Source: Methanoregulaceae archaeon (GTDB lineage: Archaea; Halobacteriota; Methanomicrobia; Methanomicrobiales; Methanospirillaceae). Taken from it: a stretch of DNA of 64,000 bases. Below the pieces are notes generated by a model. The model was not told the origin of the DNA. It worked only from the letters and a program-made list of their open reading frames with translations, and ran no database searches. The first letter of the stretch is position 1; each line of letters starts with the position of its first letter. Location: positions 1-64,000 of the forward strand of contig JACTUB010000016.1 of NCBI GenBank assembly GCA_015660885.1, given 5' to 3'. This document shows positions 9,097-18,438 of the stretch, piece after piece. The translations under genes and the position numbers were made by a program.

Positions 9097-9891
9097 TCAT
9101 ATGATCTGTTTTATGAGTAGTACAATATAACCGGCACCGGCAATGACCATCGCGAACAACACTCCATAATCCCTGTGCTGGAGAGTTGATTCCCGCACAT
9201 GCGTCCTTTTTCCCGTACGATATCCCCGCATGTCTATTGTCAGTCCCAGCACCGTCGATCGGAGAAGTGCGTTTGAAACGAGGGGGATTACGATAGGGGA
9301 GATGCTCCGTATCTTCCCGGTAAAGCCCGTTCCCGGGTTATAGCCCCGTGCAAGCTGTGCCTCATGAATACGGATCCCCTCAACCTGGAGTGTGGGTATG
9401 AACCGGAGTGCAATAATAAACATGAGAATGTAATCCATGGGCATCCTCATTTTTTCCAGTGTATGCACCAGGTCCCGTGGCTGGGTTGACAGGAGGAACA
9501 TCTGGAATGCAAAAATAAGTATCATAAAGCGGAACGTAAGGATAAGCCCAATCTCAATGGCCCCCTGGGTAACCGGGATGCTTCCCCCGATAAGAGGAAT
9601 ACCCTGCGGTACCAGGAATCCGATGATGGCTCCATTCGGCATGGTGATGAGCGTGATAATGATAAACACAATACTCATGACAAGGATAATCTTCGATTGC
9701 TGCAGCACCTCGCGATGAAGCCTGCTTACGTACGCGATGATGAGAATCGCAATAACAAGACCTGCGAGAAAAATTAAATTTGTCGATATAATACACATAA
9801 GGCTGACGACAATAATGAACGCAATCTTGGAAAACGGCGTAAGCCGGTGAAAGAATCCGTCCTTGTGAACGTATTGCAGTATCTCTGCCAT
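9097..9891 (-). CDS. ecfT: ECF transporter transmembrane component (EcfT/CbiQ family)
   Basis: A 264-residue membrane protein that couples ATP hydrolysis by EcfA to reorientation of the substrate-binding S component. Five or more hydrophobic spans occur at about 24-60, 65-85, 105-125, 140-165 and 240-260. The cytoplasmic coupling helices carry the family's signature Ala-Arg-Gly motifs: AQLARGYNPG (about residue 176-185) and the second 'TIDMRGYRTG' (about 218-227). Length is normal for EcfT. Its ATG follows the ecfA stop codon with no gap, so the three genes form one transcript, S component first. Located in the cytoplasmic membrane. Confidence 0.92.
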   Translation of the reverse strand: MAEILQYVHKDGFFHRLTPFSKIAFIIVVSLMCIISTNLIFLAGLVIAILIIAYVSRLHREVLQQSKIILVMSIVFIIITLITMPNGAIIGFLVPQGIPLIGGSIPVTQGAIEIGLILTFRFMILIFAFQMFLLSTQPRDLVHTLEKMRMPMDYILMFIIALRFIPTLQVEGIRIHEAQLARGYNPGTGFTGKIRSISPIVIPLVSNALLRSTVLGLTIDMRGYRTGKRTHVRESTLQHRDYGVLFAMVIAGAGYIVLLIKQII

Positions 9892-11340
9892 TTATATCCC
9901 CCGGAGGGACGAGTCTGAAATTATTTTTCCCTTTTCCATCGTGATAATGCGATCAGCGCAGTGCTGTGCTATCTCTTTGTTATGAGTGATGACAATAATG
10001 GTATGTCCCTTGATCTGGAGATTTTTCAGGATTTCCATAACAAGCCGTGCTTCATTGCCATCGAGGCCGGTAGTCGGTTCATCCAGCACGATGATAGACG
10101 GTGACATGGCAATGACGCATGCAATGGCAAGCCGCTGCCGTTCTCCCCGTGAGAGCCAGCGGGGGTAAAGACTTTTAGTATACATGAGTCCTACGTCATT
10201 CAATGCTGCATCAATAATCGTTTCGCCATCCGCGATTCCAAGATTTTTCAGTCCGAATTCAATTTCATCCTTTACCGTATCAGCAAAAAACATGTGATCC
10301 GGATTCTGGAATACAAGCCCGACATACCGGGCAAGGTCAGCAACTGTTGATGTTCTGGTATTTTTACCCTGTATTACTACATTTCCACTGTTGGGTGAAA
10401 GCAGTCGGTTGAAATGTTTGACGAGGGTTGTCTTTCCCGACCCGTTCTCGCCTACAATTGCCACGAATTCTCCGGCAAAAATATCGAGAGTTATATCATC
10501 CAGCGCCAGAATATCCCCATAAGCATGGGAAAGGTGCTGTACAGCAACAACAGGTGTTCCTGCATCCCTTTCAGGGAATCCGGGTTTTTTGAGCGAGCCC
10601 CGGACACCACTAAAATCCGGTATCACGATCTTTTTTATTCTCTCTTCCTTGAGTACCTCTTCAGGTACCCCTTTCGCGATGATTGTACCTGATTCGAGGA
10701 CAACAAGCAGGTCCACCATATCATGGAAGTGTGCATATTTGTGCTCCACAAGAAGGAGTGTCTTCCCTTGTGCTTTTAAAGCGTTCAGGATCTCAACGAT
10801 CCTCCGGGTGGCTTGTTCATCAAGTTCCGAGGTAGGCTCATCAAGGATCAGGACATCATTTCCCAGGGCAAGTGTTGCAGCCAGGGCAACACGTTGTTTC
10901 TGACCGCCCGAGAGATTATGCGGTGAACGGGTTCTCAGTTCAGCAAGGTACGTCGTGGCTATTATTGATGCAAGGCGCTCTTCTATGACCCCTGCTTCCA
11001 GGCCCCTGTACTCAAGCGCAGAGAGTATCTCTTCTTCGACGGTCGTGAAAATCATCTGGGCTTCGGCATCATCAAAGACGATTCCTATTGTCTTTGCCAG
11101 CTCAGACAGAGTAGCATACGATGCGACATCTCTTCCTTCAATAGTGACATGCCCTTCTTTTTTCCCCCCGTATTCATGGTGCAGGATACCGGCTGCTGCG
11201 AGGCACAGTGTTGTTTTTCCAGCGCCGGATGGACCGGTCACCAGTACGCACCTGCCTTTTTTTACCGTAAGGGAAAGCTGGTGCAGAGCTGGCTGCATCG
11301 TGTGGGGATACGTGTAACTGACATTGTCGAGCTCGATCAT
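9892..11340 (-). CDS. ECF transporter ATPase, two fused ABC domains
   Basis: A 482-residue protein containing two complete ABC ATPase domains in one chain, replacing separate EcfA and EcfA' subunits. Domain 1 (about 1-230): Walker A GPSGAGKTT, signature LSGGQKQR, Walker B LILDEPTSELD. Domain 2 (about 255-480): Walker A GENGSGKTT, signature LSRGERQR, Walker B IVLDEPTTGLD, H-loop in VITHNKE. All catalytic motifs are intact in both halves, with a slightly unusual SRG signature in domain 2. It powers import through EcfT. Its ATG overlaps the stop codon of the S component gene as ATGA, indicating translational coupling. Confidence 0.93.
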   Translation of the reverse strand: MIELDNVSYTYPHTMQPALHQLSLTVKKGRCVLVTGPSGAGKTTLCLAAAGILHHEYGGKKEGHVTIEGRDVASYATLSELAKTIGIVFDDAEAQMIFTTVEEEILSALEYRGLEAGVIEERLASIIATTYLAELRTRSPHNLSGGQKQRVALAATLALGNDVLILDEPTSELDEQATRRIVEILNALKAQGKTLLLVEHKYAHFHDMVDLLVVLESGTIIAKGVPEEVLKEERIKKIVIPDFSGVRGSLKKPGFPERDAGTPVVAVQHLSHAYGDILALDDITLDIFAGEFVAIVGENGSGKTTLVKHFNRLLSPNSGNVVIQGKNTRTSTVADLARYVGLVFQNPDHMFFADTVKDEIEFGLKNLGIADGETIIDAALNDVGLMYTKSLYPRWLSRGERQRLAIACVIAMSPSIIVLDEPTTGLDGNEARLVMEILKNLQIKGHTIIVITHNKEIAQHCADRIITMEKGKIISDSSLRGI

Positions 11341-11882
11341 TCCTGTCCTCTTACCAGCACTCTGCTTGAGGGGAGGTAGAGGATCTGGACAATAACCGCA
11401 TTAAACACTGCTGTTATAACTACGATTGGTACGAACGCGATTACAAATTCCATCATATTTCCATGGTATTTTGGATTGCTAAGAATTGTTGCGCTGACAA
11501 ATATAATCGCAATTGCTGCAAATGTAAAACCGCTTGCAAGCGTGGTAAGGAATGTCGTAACCGTTGGAGCTAACGTTGTCCTGTTCTTCATGACTGCATA
11601 GAGTCCGAAACAGACAAGTGCTCCGACCGGTTCACTTATCAGGTTTGCCGGAGGGAACAGGGAACTCGAGATGAGCATTGAGAGGATACCGGCGACAATA
11701 CCAACACCCAGTGCTTCGTACACTTTTGGCCGGATAAGGATGATCGCAAGACAGTAAAACGCGATAATCATATTTGGCGTGAGCGGGGTATGGAGCATCG
11801 CCAGGAAATACCGCAGGATCGCGCCAATAGCGAGCAAAATTCCGACTATTGCAATATCTTTTGACTTCATAGTAAATCCCAT
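11337..11882 (-). CDS. ECF transporter S component, TrpP-like
   Basis: A 181-residue membrane protein with about five to six hydrophobic spans, the size of an ECF substrate-binding (S) subunit. The N-terminal MKSKDIAIVGILLAIGAILR and the later LTPNMIIAFYCLAIILIRPK and NLISEPVGAL resemble the TrpP-type tryptophan transporter family, so an aromatic amino acid such as tryptophan is a possible substrate. That specificity is inferred from remembered similarity only. The start may be Met5 (11870) rather than Met1. First gene of the three-gene transporter operon. The upstream region has no recognisable riboswitch. Confidence 0.8.
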   Translation of the reverse strand: MGFTMKSKDIAIVGILLAIGAILRYFLAMLHTPLTPNMIIAFYCLAIILIRPKVYEALGVGIVAGILSMLISSSLFPPANLISEPVGALVCFGLYAVMKNRTTLAPTVTTFLTTLASGFTFAAIAIIFVSATILSNPKYHGNMMEFVIAFVPIVVITAVFNAVIVQILYLPSSRVLVRGQE

Positions 11883-12182
11883 TTATAAGCAAACTACAGG
11901 TAAAGCTGGGTCAGCCCTGAACTTGGCGATTAACTTATACCTTAATGTATAATTTTGTTCATCAACGTATTAAAATGTAACTTCATCCAAAAATTACTCA
12001 AATTTGATCCGAGGACCAAAATCCTGATTTTCAGAGTGAGGGGGTGCAGCATTCCGGCCCGGTTTCTGGCCGGTTATGATTCCATAAAAAACCGCGATCC
12101 TTCGGGCACGCAACTCTTAAAACATCCTGGAGTAACATTCATTGCCTAGATAAACACTCTCACGTATGAGGATTGATCCGGG
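11883..12182. other. Divergent promoter region between the ECF operon and malic enzyme
   Basis: About 300 bases. A/T-rich elements lie around 11930-11990 (TTATACCTTAATGTATAAT), suitable as promoter elements for the minus-strand ECF operon. An inverted repeat CCGGCC (12054-12059) / GGCCGG (12068-12073) with an eight-base loop lies in the leader region of the malic enzyme gene. GAGG about ten bases before the malic enzyme ATG is its likely ribosome binding site. Confidence 0.45.
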
Positions 12183-13397
12183 ATGCTGTTTTCACCGGGA
12201 AGCGATGCGATCGATAAAGACGCACTTGTACTGCACGCGAAATACCATGGAAAGCTGGAGATCCGCTCAAAATTCCCGCTGAAAAACAAGCATGATCTCT
12301 CCCTTGCGTATACTCCGGGAGTCGCCGAAGTGTGCCGGGAAATAGCAAAAGACAAAAACCTCGCGTACCGGTACACCATGAAAGCGAACACGATAGCGAT
12401 CGTAACCGATGGTTCTGCAGTCCTGGGCCTTGGCAACATCGGGGGATATGCAGCTATACCGGTTATGGAGGGAAAAGCGATCCTGTTTAAGGAATTTGCC
12501 GGTATCGATGCATTCCCGATCTGTTTTGAAAACTATGAGACGGATTTCACCGACCAGATCAGGAATATAGCACCGGTCTTCGGTGGAATCAATCTCGAGG
12601 ATATTGCTGCACCCAAATGCTTTGAGGTAGAGGATGCCCTGCAGGAGATCGGTATCCCGGTTATGCACGATGACCAGCATGGTACGGCAGTAGTCGTTCT
12701 TGCTGCGCTCATTAATGCCTGTAAAGTAACCGGGAAAAAGTTTGAAGATTTGAATATCGTGATATGCGGAGCAGGAGCAGCCGGTTACGCAATCACCCGG
12801 TTACTCAAATGTATCGGATATGATCCCAATGTCTGCACGACCGTACACGAGATTATCGTCTGTGACACCCATGGGACCATTTTCCGGGGACGGGAAGGAT
12901 TGTACAAAAACAAGTACAAGTTCATCATTGCAGAGGAGACAAATCACATGGCCCTTGCCGGAACACTTGCGGATGCAATGACTGGTGCCGATGTCTTTGT
13001 TGGCGTCTCAGCACCTGGCATTGTTAACGAAGAGATGGTCCGGTTGATGAATAAAAACGCGATAGTATTTGCTATGGCAAACCCGGTGCCGGAGATCTGG
13101 CCCGACATGGCAAGGAATGGCGGTGCAGCAGTAATTGGAACCGGGCGAAGCGATTTTCCTAACCAGATCAATAATGTACTCGCATTTCCAGGTATATTCC
13201 GGGGGGCCCTGGATGCCCGGGCTACACGGATTACGGATGACATGAAGATTGCCGCAGCGCATGCGATTGCGGATTACGTGCCAAAACCCCAGAGAGACCG
13301 GATCCTGCCAAACATTCTTGATAAGGAAGTGACAAGAGTGGTCGCTGCAGCGGTCGCGAAGGCTGCAGAAACGTGTGGGTGCAGCAGAGAAATATAA
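12183..13397 (+). CDS. Malic enzyme (malate dehydrogenase, decarboxylating)
   Basis: A 404-residue enzyme converting malate to pyruvate and CO2 with reduction of NAD(P), or the reverse. It links C4 and C3 pools in carbon assimilation. The short prokaryotic malic enzyme length fits. Motifs: catalytic Tyr in LAYTPGVAEV, the NAD/malate-binding run VTDGSAVLGLGNIGG, catalytic Lys in EGKAILFKEFAGID, metal-binding acids in CFEVEDALQ and VMHDDQHGTA, and the dinucleotide-binding GAGAAGYA at about residue 190. Cofactor preference cannot be told from the sequence. Monocistronic, with GAGG upstream. Confidence 0.95.
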   Translation: MLFSPGSDAIDKDALVLHAKYHGKLEIRSKFPLKNKHDLSLAYTPGVAEVCREIAKDKNLAYRYTMKANTIAIVTDGSAVLGLGNIGGYAAIPVMEGKAILFKEFAGIDAFPICFENYETDFTDQIRNIAPVFGGINLEDIAAPKCFEVEDALQEIGIPVMHDDQHGTAVVVLAALINACKVTGKKFEDLNIVICGAGAAGYAITRLLKCIGYDPNVCTTVHEIIVCDTHGTIFRGREGLYKNKYKFIIAEETNHMALAGTLADAMTGADVFVGVSAPGIVNEEMVRLMNKNAIVFAMANPVPEIWPDMARNGGAAVIGTGRSDFPNQINNVLAFPGIFRGALDARATRITDDMKIAAAHAIADYVPKPQRDRILPNILDKEVTRVVAAAVAKAAETCGCSREI

Positions 13398-13744
13398 AAA
13401 ATTTCCCTTTTTGATGGATTTCGTTTTTTGTAGCGCTGTCTTAATTCATTATCAATTATGAAGAAATCATGATGCGTACGTCCGGGTTCCATCATGGCCG
13501 GACATTTCCTGCAGGGGGAGCTTGTATCTTCTCATAGCAGGCATACTTTTTTTGATGAGACACATCAGGGAAATTCATTATTTTCCCCTGCGCAATTCTT
13601 GGAGGAGGAGCAATCCGGAACAGATGCATCCTGCCTGTTTTTTCATATGTTGATCCGTTTCCGCGTTCTCCAGCATTTCTCTCACAGGAACATGTTCAGA
13701 TATCGTTAAAATACATTCATGCAGGTTGATTCAACGAAACCCGT
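13398..13744. other. Convergent intergenic region
   Basis: About 350 bases between the convergent malic enzyme and thioredoxin-like genes. A T-run (13405-13411 region) shortly after the malic enzyme stop may act as an archaeal oligo-T terminator. No gene is supported; the open frame at 13494-13709 lacks protein-like composition. Confidence 0.45.
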
Positions 13745-14230
13745 TTATCCGTACCCCGTGATTTCATAATCGATTGTTGTAGAATTTTTTGCACATTCTT
13801 TTCCATGAATGAGCACTTCCTCGACCATTTTTTTGAGCAGGGCCGGATAGACCGCTCCAACCATCTCCCGGACAGGTTTTCCGTCACAGAAAAATTTGAA
13901 CGTTGGTGTGCTCCGGACGCCATAATGTTCAGCCGTCCACTGGTTTGTCATAATGTTGATCCGTGCAAATACAACTTCCTCCTTGTATTCCCGTGCATAA
14001 TCCCTGAAGGAGGGTTCCATCTGGTGACAGAATGCACAGGTAGGTGAATAAAACATAACGACCACAGGTTTGCTGCTCTTTTCGACAGATCTTTCCCAGA
14101 TGACGTCGTTTACTTCGATGAGCATTTCCTGTATCTGCTGTTGTACCGGTGGTTCCTTCTCCAGTGATACAGGCGCCGGCAATTCTGGCTGTTCTTTATT
14201 TATCAGAATGTCCTTTTTATCGTCTGTCAT
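13745..14230 (-). CDS. Thioredoxin-like protein with CAFC active site
   Basis: A 161-residue protein. After a charged, Pro/Glu-rich N-terminal extension of about 45 residues, it has a thioredoxin fold: beta strand KPVVVMFYSP, redox motif C-A-F-C at about residue 66-69, a helix, 'VVFARINIM', and the cis-Pro loop in VRSTPTFKFF. It probably acts as a cytoplasmic thiol-disulfide oxidoreductase, since there is no signal peptide. The AF dipeptide between the cysteines differs from the usual GP and would alter redox potential. An extra Cys (KECAKN) lies near the C-terminus. The partner is unknown. Confidence 0.88.
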   Translation of the reverse strand: MTDDKKDILINKEQPELPAPVSLEKEPPVQQQIQEMLIEVNDVIWERSVEKSSKPVVVMFYSPTCAFCHQMEPSFRDYAREYKEEVVFARINIMTNQWTAEHYGVRSTPTFKFFCDGKPVREMVGAVYPALLKKMVEEVLIHGKECAKNSTTIDYEITGYG

Positions 14231-14611
14231 GAAGCCCTCTCAGCAGACATTAGAGGATGCGGGAGATATAGTTTGCCCTGCGTACATCATCCTGCCGCCA
14301 ATGAACGTGATATCAGGAATTCTCCACAGAATCCGTCCAAACAGGGTTCATGATGTTTGGAGTGATGTCCCCCAAGGATGAGATTTTCACCGGCACTGCA
14401 ATGTCAAAGTGAAATGCCTTTCAACCGTTGAGACGTGAAACCGGTATGCCATGGAGTCCATGTTAATTTCCATGAATAAAGAGAATGCTTGTGACCAGTC
14501 CGGGAATAGGGGAATACTTACCCGTGACAACCTGATTTTTTACTGTCCACCCTCCCCATTTATTGCCGAAGGCATCTATATCACGATCAACACGTGAGGG
14601 GAGTGAAAAGA
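14231..14611. other. Divergent intergenic region
   Basis: About 380 bases between divergently transcribed thioredoxin-like and aldehyde dehydrogenase genes. TTTATT (about 14557) and CTATATC (about 14575) are possible TATA elements for the plus-strand gene. No coding frame is convincing. Confidence 0.4.
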
Positions 14612-16042
14612 ATGCTGATGCGGATTGGCGGGAAGGACGTCGGGGGGATCGATGAAACCTGGATTGAAGTAACGAACCCGGCAACCGGTGAGTTCATTGA
14701 TCGCGTGCCTGCAGGAACAAAAGAAGACGTCACTCGTGCAGTTGAGGCAGCAGAAGAGGCTTTTGATGCATGGGCAAAAAAACCGATGCGTGAGCGGGGG
14801 ATGATCCTGTATGTGGCTGCCCGGAAGGTGAGAGACCAGTATAAGGATCTCGCACGACTTCTCACCCTGGAACAAGGCAAGCCTATTAAAGAATCAACGG
14901 ATGAAGTACGAGGTTTTGCAAATATCCTGGAATTTTACGCAGGTATTTCTGCCCACCAGGATGGCGAAGCGATACAGCTGGGAACTGCAGGAGACTGCAT
15001 CGTTGTCCGTCAACCACTTGGCATATGCGGAGCGATTATACCCTGGAATATGCCGGTACTTATCATGGGATGGAAAACCGGTCCCGCGCTGCTTGCAGGG
15101 AACACCATGGTGTTGAAGCCAGCATCGTCGACCCCGTTGACAAACATGCGGCTTGGACAGATCCTTGAGGAGGGAGGTCTCCCGCCGGGAGTGCTGAATA
15201 TAGTCACCGGGAGCGGTGTATCAGCGGGGACGGCAATAGTGAAGAACCCCGCTATCCGGAAACTGTCATTTACCGGTGACTGCGAAACGGGCAGTAAAAT
15301 CCGGGAGCTGGCGGGAGCTTCTCTCAAAGATATAACGCTCGAACTTGGGGGTTCTGACCCGATGATCGTCATGCCTGATGCTGACATAGACAAGGCAGTC
15401 GAGGGCGCACTCCGTGCCAGGTTTTATAACGCAGGGCAGACATGCACCGCAGTAAAACGGCTCTACGTCCATGAAAAGATAGCCCCCGTGTTCATCCGGA
15501 AATTACAGGAACGTATTGAAGCCCTGACTGTCGGAAACGGGCTTGGGTCCAGGATTGATATCGGCCCGATGAATAGTGCAGAGCAGCGAGAGAAAATCTC
15601 GCGGAGAATAGAAGAAACGCGGGATAACAAGGAAGGGACGATCCTCTCCGGAGGGCACACACTGAAAGGAACGGTATATGAAAAAGGATATTTTTATCGC
15701 CCGACCCTGGTCACCAATGTTATCCCTGGATCAGCGCTTGTGACCGATGAAATCTTTGGGCCGGTACTGCCAGTCATGACTATTCCGGATCTTGATACTG
15801 CCATCCGTGAGGCGAATAACACCCGTTTTGGGCTGGGAGCGTCAGTCTGGACAAAGGACCTTTCAACAACAAAAAGGGTGTTTAATGAAGTGAAAGCTGG
15901 TATCATCTGGGTGAACCGTCATCTCTCCGTCCCTCCAGAAGTGCCGTTTGGGGGGGTAAACGACAGCGGTATGGGACGGGAGAACGGGCAGCACGCCCTT
16001 GACAGTTATTCGCAGACAAAGACCCTGTATCTTGGATGGTAA
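14612..16042 (+). CDS. NAD(P)-dependent aldehyde dehydrogenase
   Basis: About 476 residues of the aldehyde dehydrogenase superfamily, closest in feel to succinate-semialdehyde or lactaldehyde dehydrogenases. It oxidises an aldehyde to the acid. Motifs: PWNMPV and the Lys of KPASSTPL for cofactor binding, catalytic Glu in ELGGSDPM, catalytic Cys in NAGQTCTAVKR, and the C-terminal EIFGPVLPV and PFGGVNDSGMGREN. I chose ATG at 14612 over the upstream GTG at 14594 because GAGGGGAG sits 8 bases before 14612. The substrate cannot be told from sequence; lactaldehyde for F420 side-chain synthesis is one possibility in methanogens. Confidence 0.9.
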   Translation: MLMRIGGKDVGGIDETWIEVTNPATGEFIDRVPAGTKEDVTRAVEAAEEAFDAWAKKPMRERGMILYVAARKVRDQYKDLARLLTLEQGKPIKESTDEVRGFANILEFYAGISAHQDGEAIQLGTAGDCIVVRQPLGICGAIIPWNMPVLIMGWKTGPALLAGNTMVLKPASSTPLTNMRLGQILEEGGLPPGVLNIVTGSGVSAGTAIVKNPAIRKLSFTGDCETGSKIRELAGASLKDITLELGGSDPMIVMPDADIDKAVEGALRARFYNAGQTCTAVKRLYVHEKIAPVFIRKLQERIEALTVGNGLGSRIDIGPMNSAEQREKISRRIEETRDNKEGTILSGGHTLKGTVYEKGYFYRPTLVTNVIPGSALVTDEIFGPVLPVMTIPDLDTAIREANNTRFGLGASVWTKDLSTTKRVFNEVKAGIIWVNRHLSVPPEVPFGGVNDSGMGRENGQHALDSYSQTKTLYLGW

Positions 16043-16166
16043 TTTTATTAACCGGTACGATACATTCCTAAAAAAATAAATCTCCGTAGAACGACGGTGG
16101 AATATAAGAAAAAATTTATATTTCCGGCGCCAATTCCTTTGACAAACCTGTCAGGTACACCAGGAG

Positions 16167-17417
16167 GTGTCTCTCATACTCTACCGGAAAGTTCCTAAAA
16201 CCGGTGATGAACTCTCAATCCTCGGGTTCGGCTGTATGCGACTGCCTTTGAAAAAAGGAGGGGGGATCGATGAAGAAAGGGCGATCCGGCAGTTGCGGTT
16301 TGCTATCGACCATGGCGTCAATTATATAGATACAGCCCCGGCGTATCACTTCGGCAGGAGCGAGCACGTGCTTGCCCGTGCGCTTGCAGATGGCTACCGT
16401 AAAAAAGTGCGCATTGCAACAAAACTTCCGCCATGGTCTGTCCGTTCAAGGGAAGATATGGACCATATTCTTGATTCGCAACTCACTACGCTCCATACCG
16501 ATCATATCGATTACTACCTGCTCCATAGTTTATCGGGTACTACCTGGGAGAAGATGAAGAATCTCGGTGTCCGGGAATTCCTCGACTCGGCAAAAAATGA
16601 CGGGAAGATAAAAAATGCCGGCTTCTCTTTCCACGGTGATGTCGCATCCTTCAAAGAGATTATAAATGCATACAACTGGGAATTCTGCCAGATCCAGTAC
16701 AATTATCTCGATGAGCATAACCAGGCAGGGACAGAAGGGCTTAAGTACGCCGCTGATAAACAACTCGCGGTCATGATTATGGAACCAATCCGGGGCGGTA
16801 ATCTTGCCGGGCAGGTGCCCGAAGAGGTGAAAAAGATCTGGGAGGGATCTATGGTCAGACGATCTCCTGCTGAATGGGCACTCCGGTGGGTATGGAACCA
16901 CCCTGAAGTAACCGTTGTACTTTCCGGGATGAATGACGAAGTGCATATAGACGAAAACCTTCGGGTGGCAGATGATGCTCTCCCAAAGTCACTCACTCCC
17001 GATGAATGTGCGATCATTGCAAGGGTACGTGATACCTACCTGCGGCTGATGAAGGTCAACTGTACGGGATGTGGCTACTGTATGCCATGCCCGAATGGTG
17101 TGGATATTCCCGGTTGTTTTTCACTTTATAATGCCTATCACCTTTTTCCTCGTGACCGGAGTGCAAAATTCCAGTATTTCGGGCGTCATGGCGGATTGCT
17201 CTCCAGTGTTTCCTATGCCGGGTTATGCAGGCGGTGCGGCAAATGTACAAAGATCTGCCCCCAGCACATTCCTGTCCCTGAACGGCTCAAGGAAGTTTCA
17301 AACGAGATGGAGGGTATGATGAGGGTGGTCGTTCCGGTCCTCAAAGGAGGACTGTGGTGCATGGACAAGGTCGGGCACGTCAAGCGCAGGTTTGCATTCA
17401 AGGAGAGCCAAAGGTAA
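16167..17417 (+). CDS. Aldo/keto reductase with C-terminal ferredoxin-type Fe-S region
   Basis: About 415 residues. The N-terminal 300 form an aldo/keto reductase barrel: GFGCMRLP, catalytic Asp/Tyr in DTAPAYHFGRSE, Lys in ATKLPP, His in YLLHSL. The C-terminal part has a Cys-rich Fe-S region, CTGCGYCMPCPNGVDIP and later CRRCGKCTKICPQHIPVP, the arrangement of the Fe-S aldo/keto reductase family in anaerobes. It may accept electrons from ferredoxin; the substrate is unknown. The only standard start nearby is GTG at 16167, but it lies inside the AGGAGGTG ribosome binding site; the family's usual MLYRK start aligns with an ATA codon at 16176, spaced ideally. See findings. Confidence 0.88.
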   Translation: MSLILYRKVPKTGDELSILGFGCMRLPLKKGGGIDEERAIRQLRFAIDHGVNYIDTAPAYHFGRSEHVLARALADGYRKKVRIATKLPPWSVRSREDMDHILDSQLTTLHTDHIDYYLLHSLSGTTWEKMKNLGVREFLDSAKNDGKIKNAGFSFHGDVASFKEIINAYNWEFCQIQYNYLDEHNQAGTEGLKYAADKQLAVMIMEPIRGGNLAGQVPEEVKKIWEGSMVRRSPAEWALRWVWNHPEVTVVLSGMNDEVHIDENLRVADDALPKSLTPDECAIIARVRDTYLRLMKVNCTGCGYCMPCPNGVDIPGCFSLYNAYHLFPRDRSAKFQYFGRHGGLLSSVSYAGLCRRCGKCTKICPQHIPVPERLKEVSNEMEGMMRVVVPVLKGGLWCMDKVGHVKRRFAFKESQR

Positions 17418-17493
17418 TCTGTCCATATTCTGAATCGATAATTGTCGTTGAAATGCGACTGAATGAGTTAACTCCTAAAAAGATCCGGGAGAT

Positions 17494-18438
17494 TTACTGT
17501 ACCTGGTCCTTTTTTGATCCCCGGGACGATGAAATCTCCCGTATTGACTTCATTAGAAAGAACCCGACAATGCCAAACGTCATGATGGGTGAGACCCAGA
17601 ACGGGATATGTACACCAAAACTATCCATGATCATGATAATTCCCAAAAAGGAGATTGAGTACATTGCCCCGTTCTTGAGATACAGGTACTTCTTTACGTT
17701 GTCAACGTTACGCAAGGTCAGTTCCCGGACTACAAACGCCCCGATACCATTACCGATCAGGATGAGGGGGACTGCCATGGTAAATGCGAATGCACCGATG
17801 ACCCCGTCAATAGAGAATGTGGCGTCAATGACTTCGAGATAAAAGATCTTGCTGATATCTGACATATCCGACGATTGGAGCATCCTTTTCTCGGCCAGTT
17901 CCGCGTTTTGCCTGAACCCGTGGACGATAAAAAAAGCGGTAGAACCGACAACCGCACCAAAAGCCATGAGTGGGTTCCTTGCCAGCGCAAATCAGACGAG
18001 CCCGGTGAGCAGAATAGAGACGACAGCAAAAAACCAGACTCCTTTTGAAGCGATGTAGCGCTCCCCCCGGAGACCAAAATTTTTACCTTCTAAAAACAGC
18101 CAGTGAAGGAAAAGGAAGAGCAGGAACGTCCCTCCTCCCATCAGAAGAACCGGGGCTGACTGTTCAATTGCCGTAAGAACGACCGGATCGCTTGAGAATG
18201 TTGCCGTAATGGTCCCGATTGGACCCAGTGAAGGAGCAGACAACCAGACAATAAGCCAGGGAAGTAACCCCCGGATTGCAAAGACTGCAAACACCAGTCC
18301 CCATACTAAGAACCAGTGTTTTGCACGTTCGCTCATGGTCGAGAGCACTTCGGCATTGACGATGGCATTATCAATGCTTGTTATTGTCTCGAACAAAATA
18401 AGACCGGCAATAATAAGAATAATAGAAAAAAGATCCAT
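17494..18438 (-). pseudogene. DUF475/TerC-like membrane protein interrupted by an in-frame TGA
   Basis: Two same-frame segments, 18438-17992 and 17991-17494, are separated only by one TGA codon at 17994-17992. Read through, they give about 313 residues of a DUF475 (YkoY/TerC-related) integral membrane protein with roughly nine hydrophobic spans. Conserved acidic motifs are ETITSIDNAIVNA in the first half and EVIDATFSIDGVIGAF in the second, the hallmark of TerC-type proteins linked to metal-ion transport. The stop lies in 'TGLV-stop-FALARNP'. A Trp there (TGG to TGA) is what I would expect from the family. Either a recent nonsense mutation, a sequence error, or recoding. Both halves retain good coding sequence, so the change is recent or not real. 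Confidence 0.8.

Noticed and set aside
13494..13709. 71-residue plus-strand frame between convergent genes
   Set aside because: Codon pattern and composition are not protein-like and there is no family resemblance.
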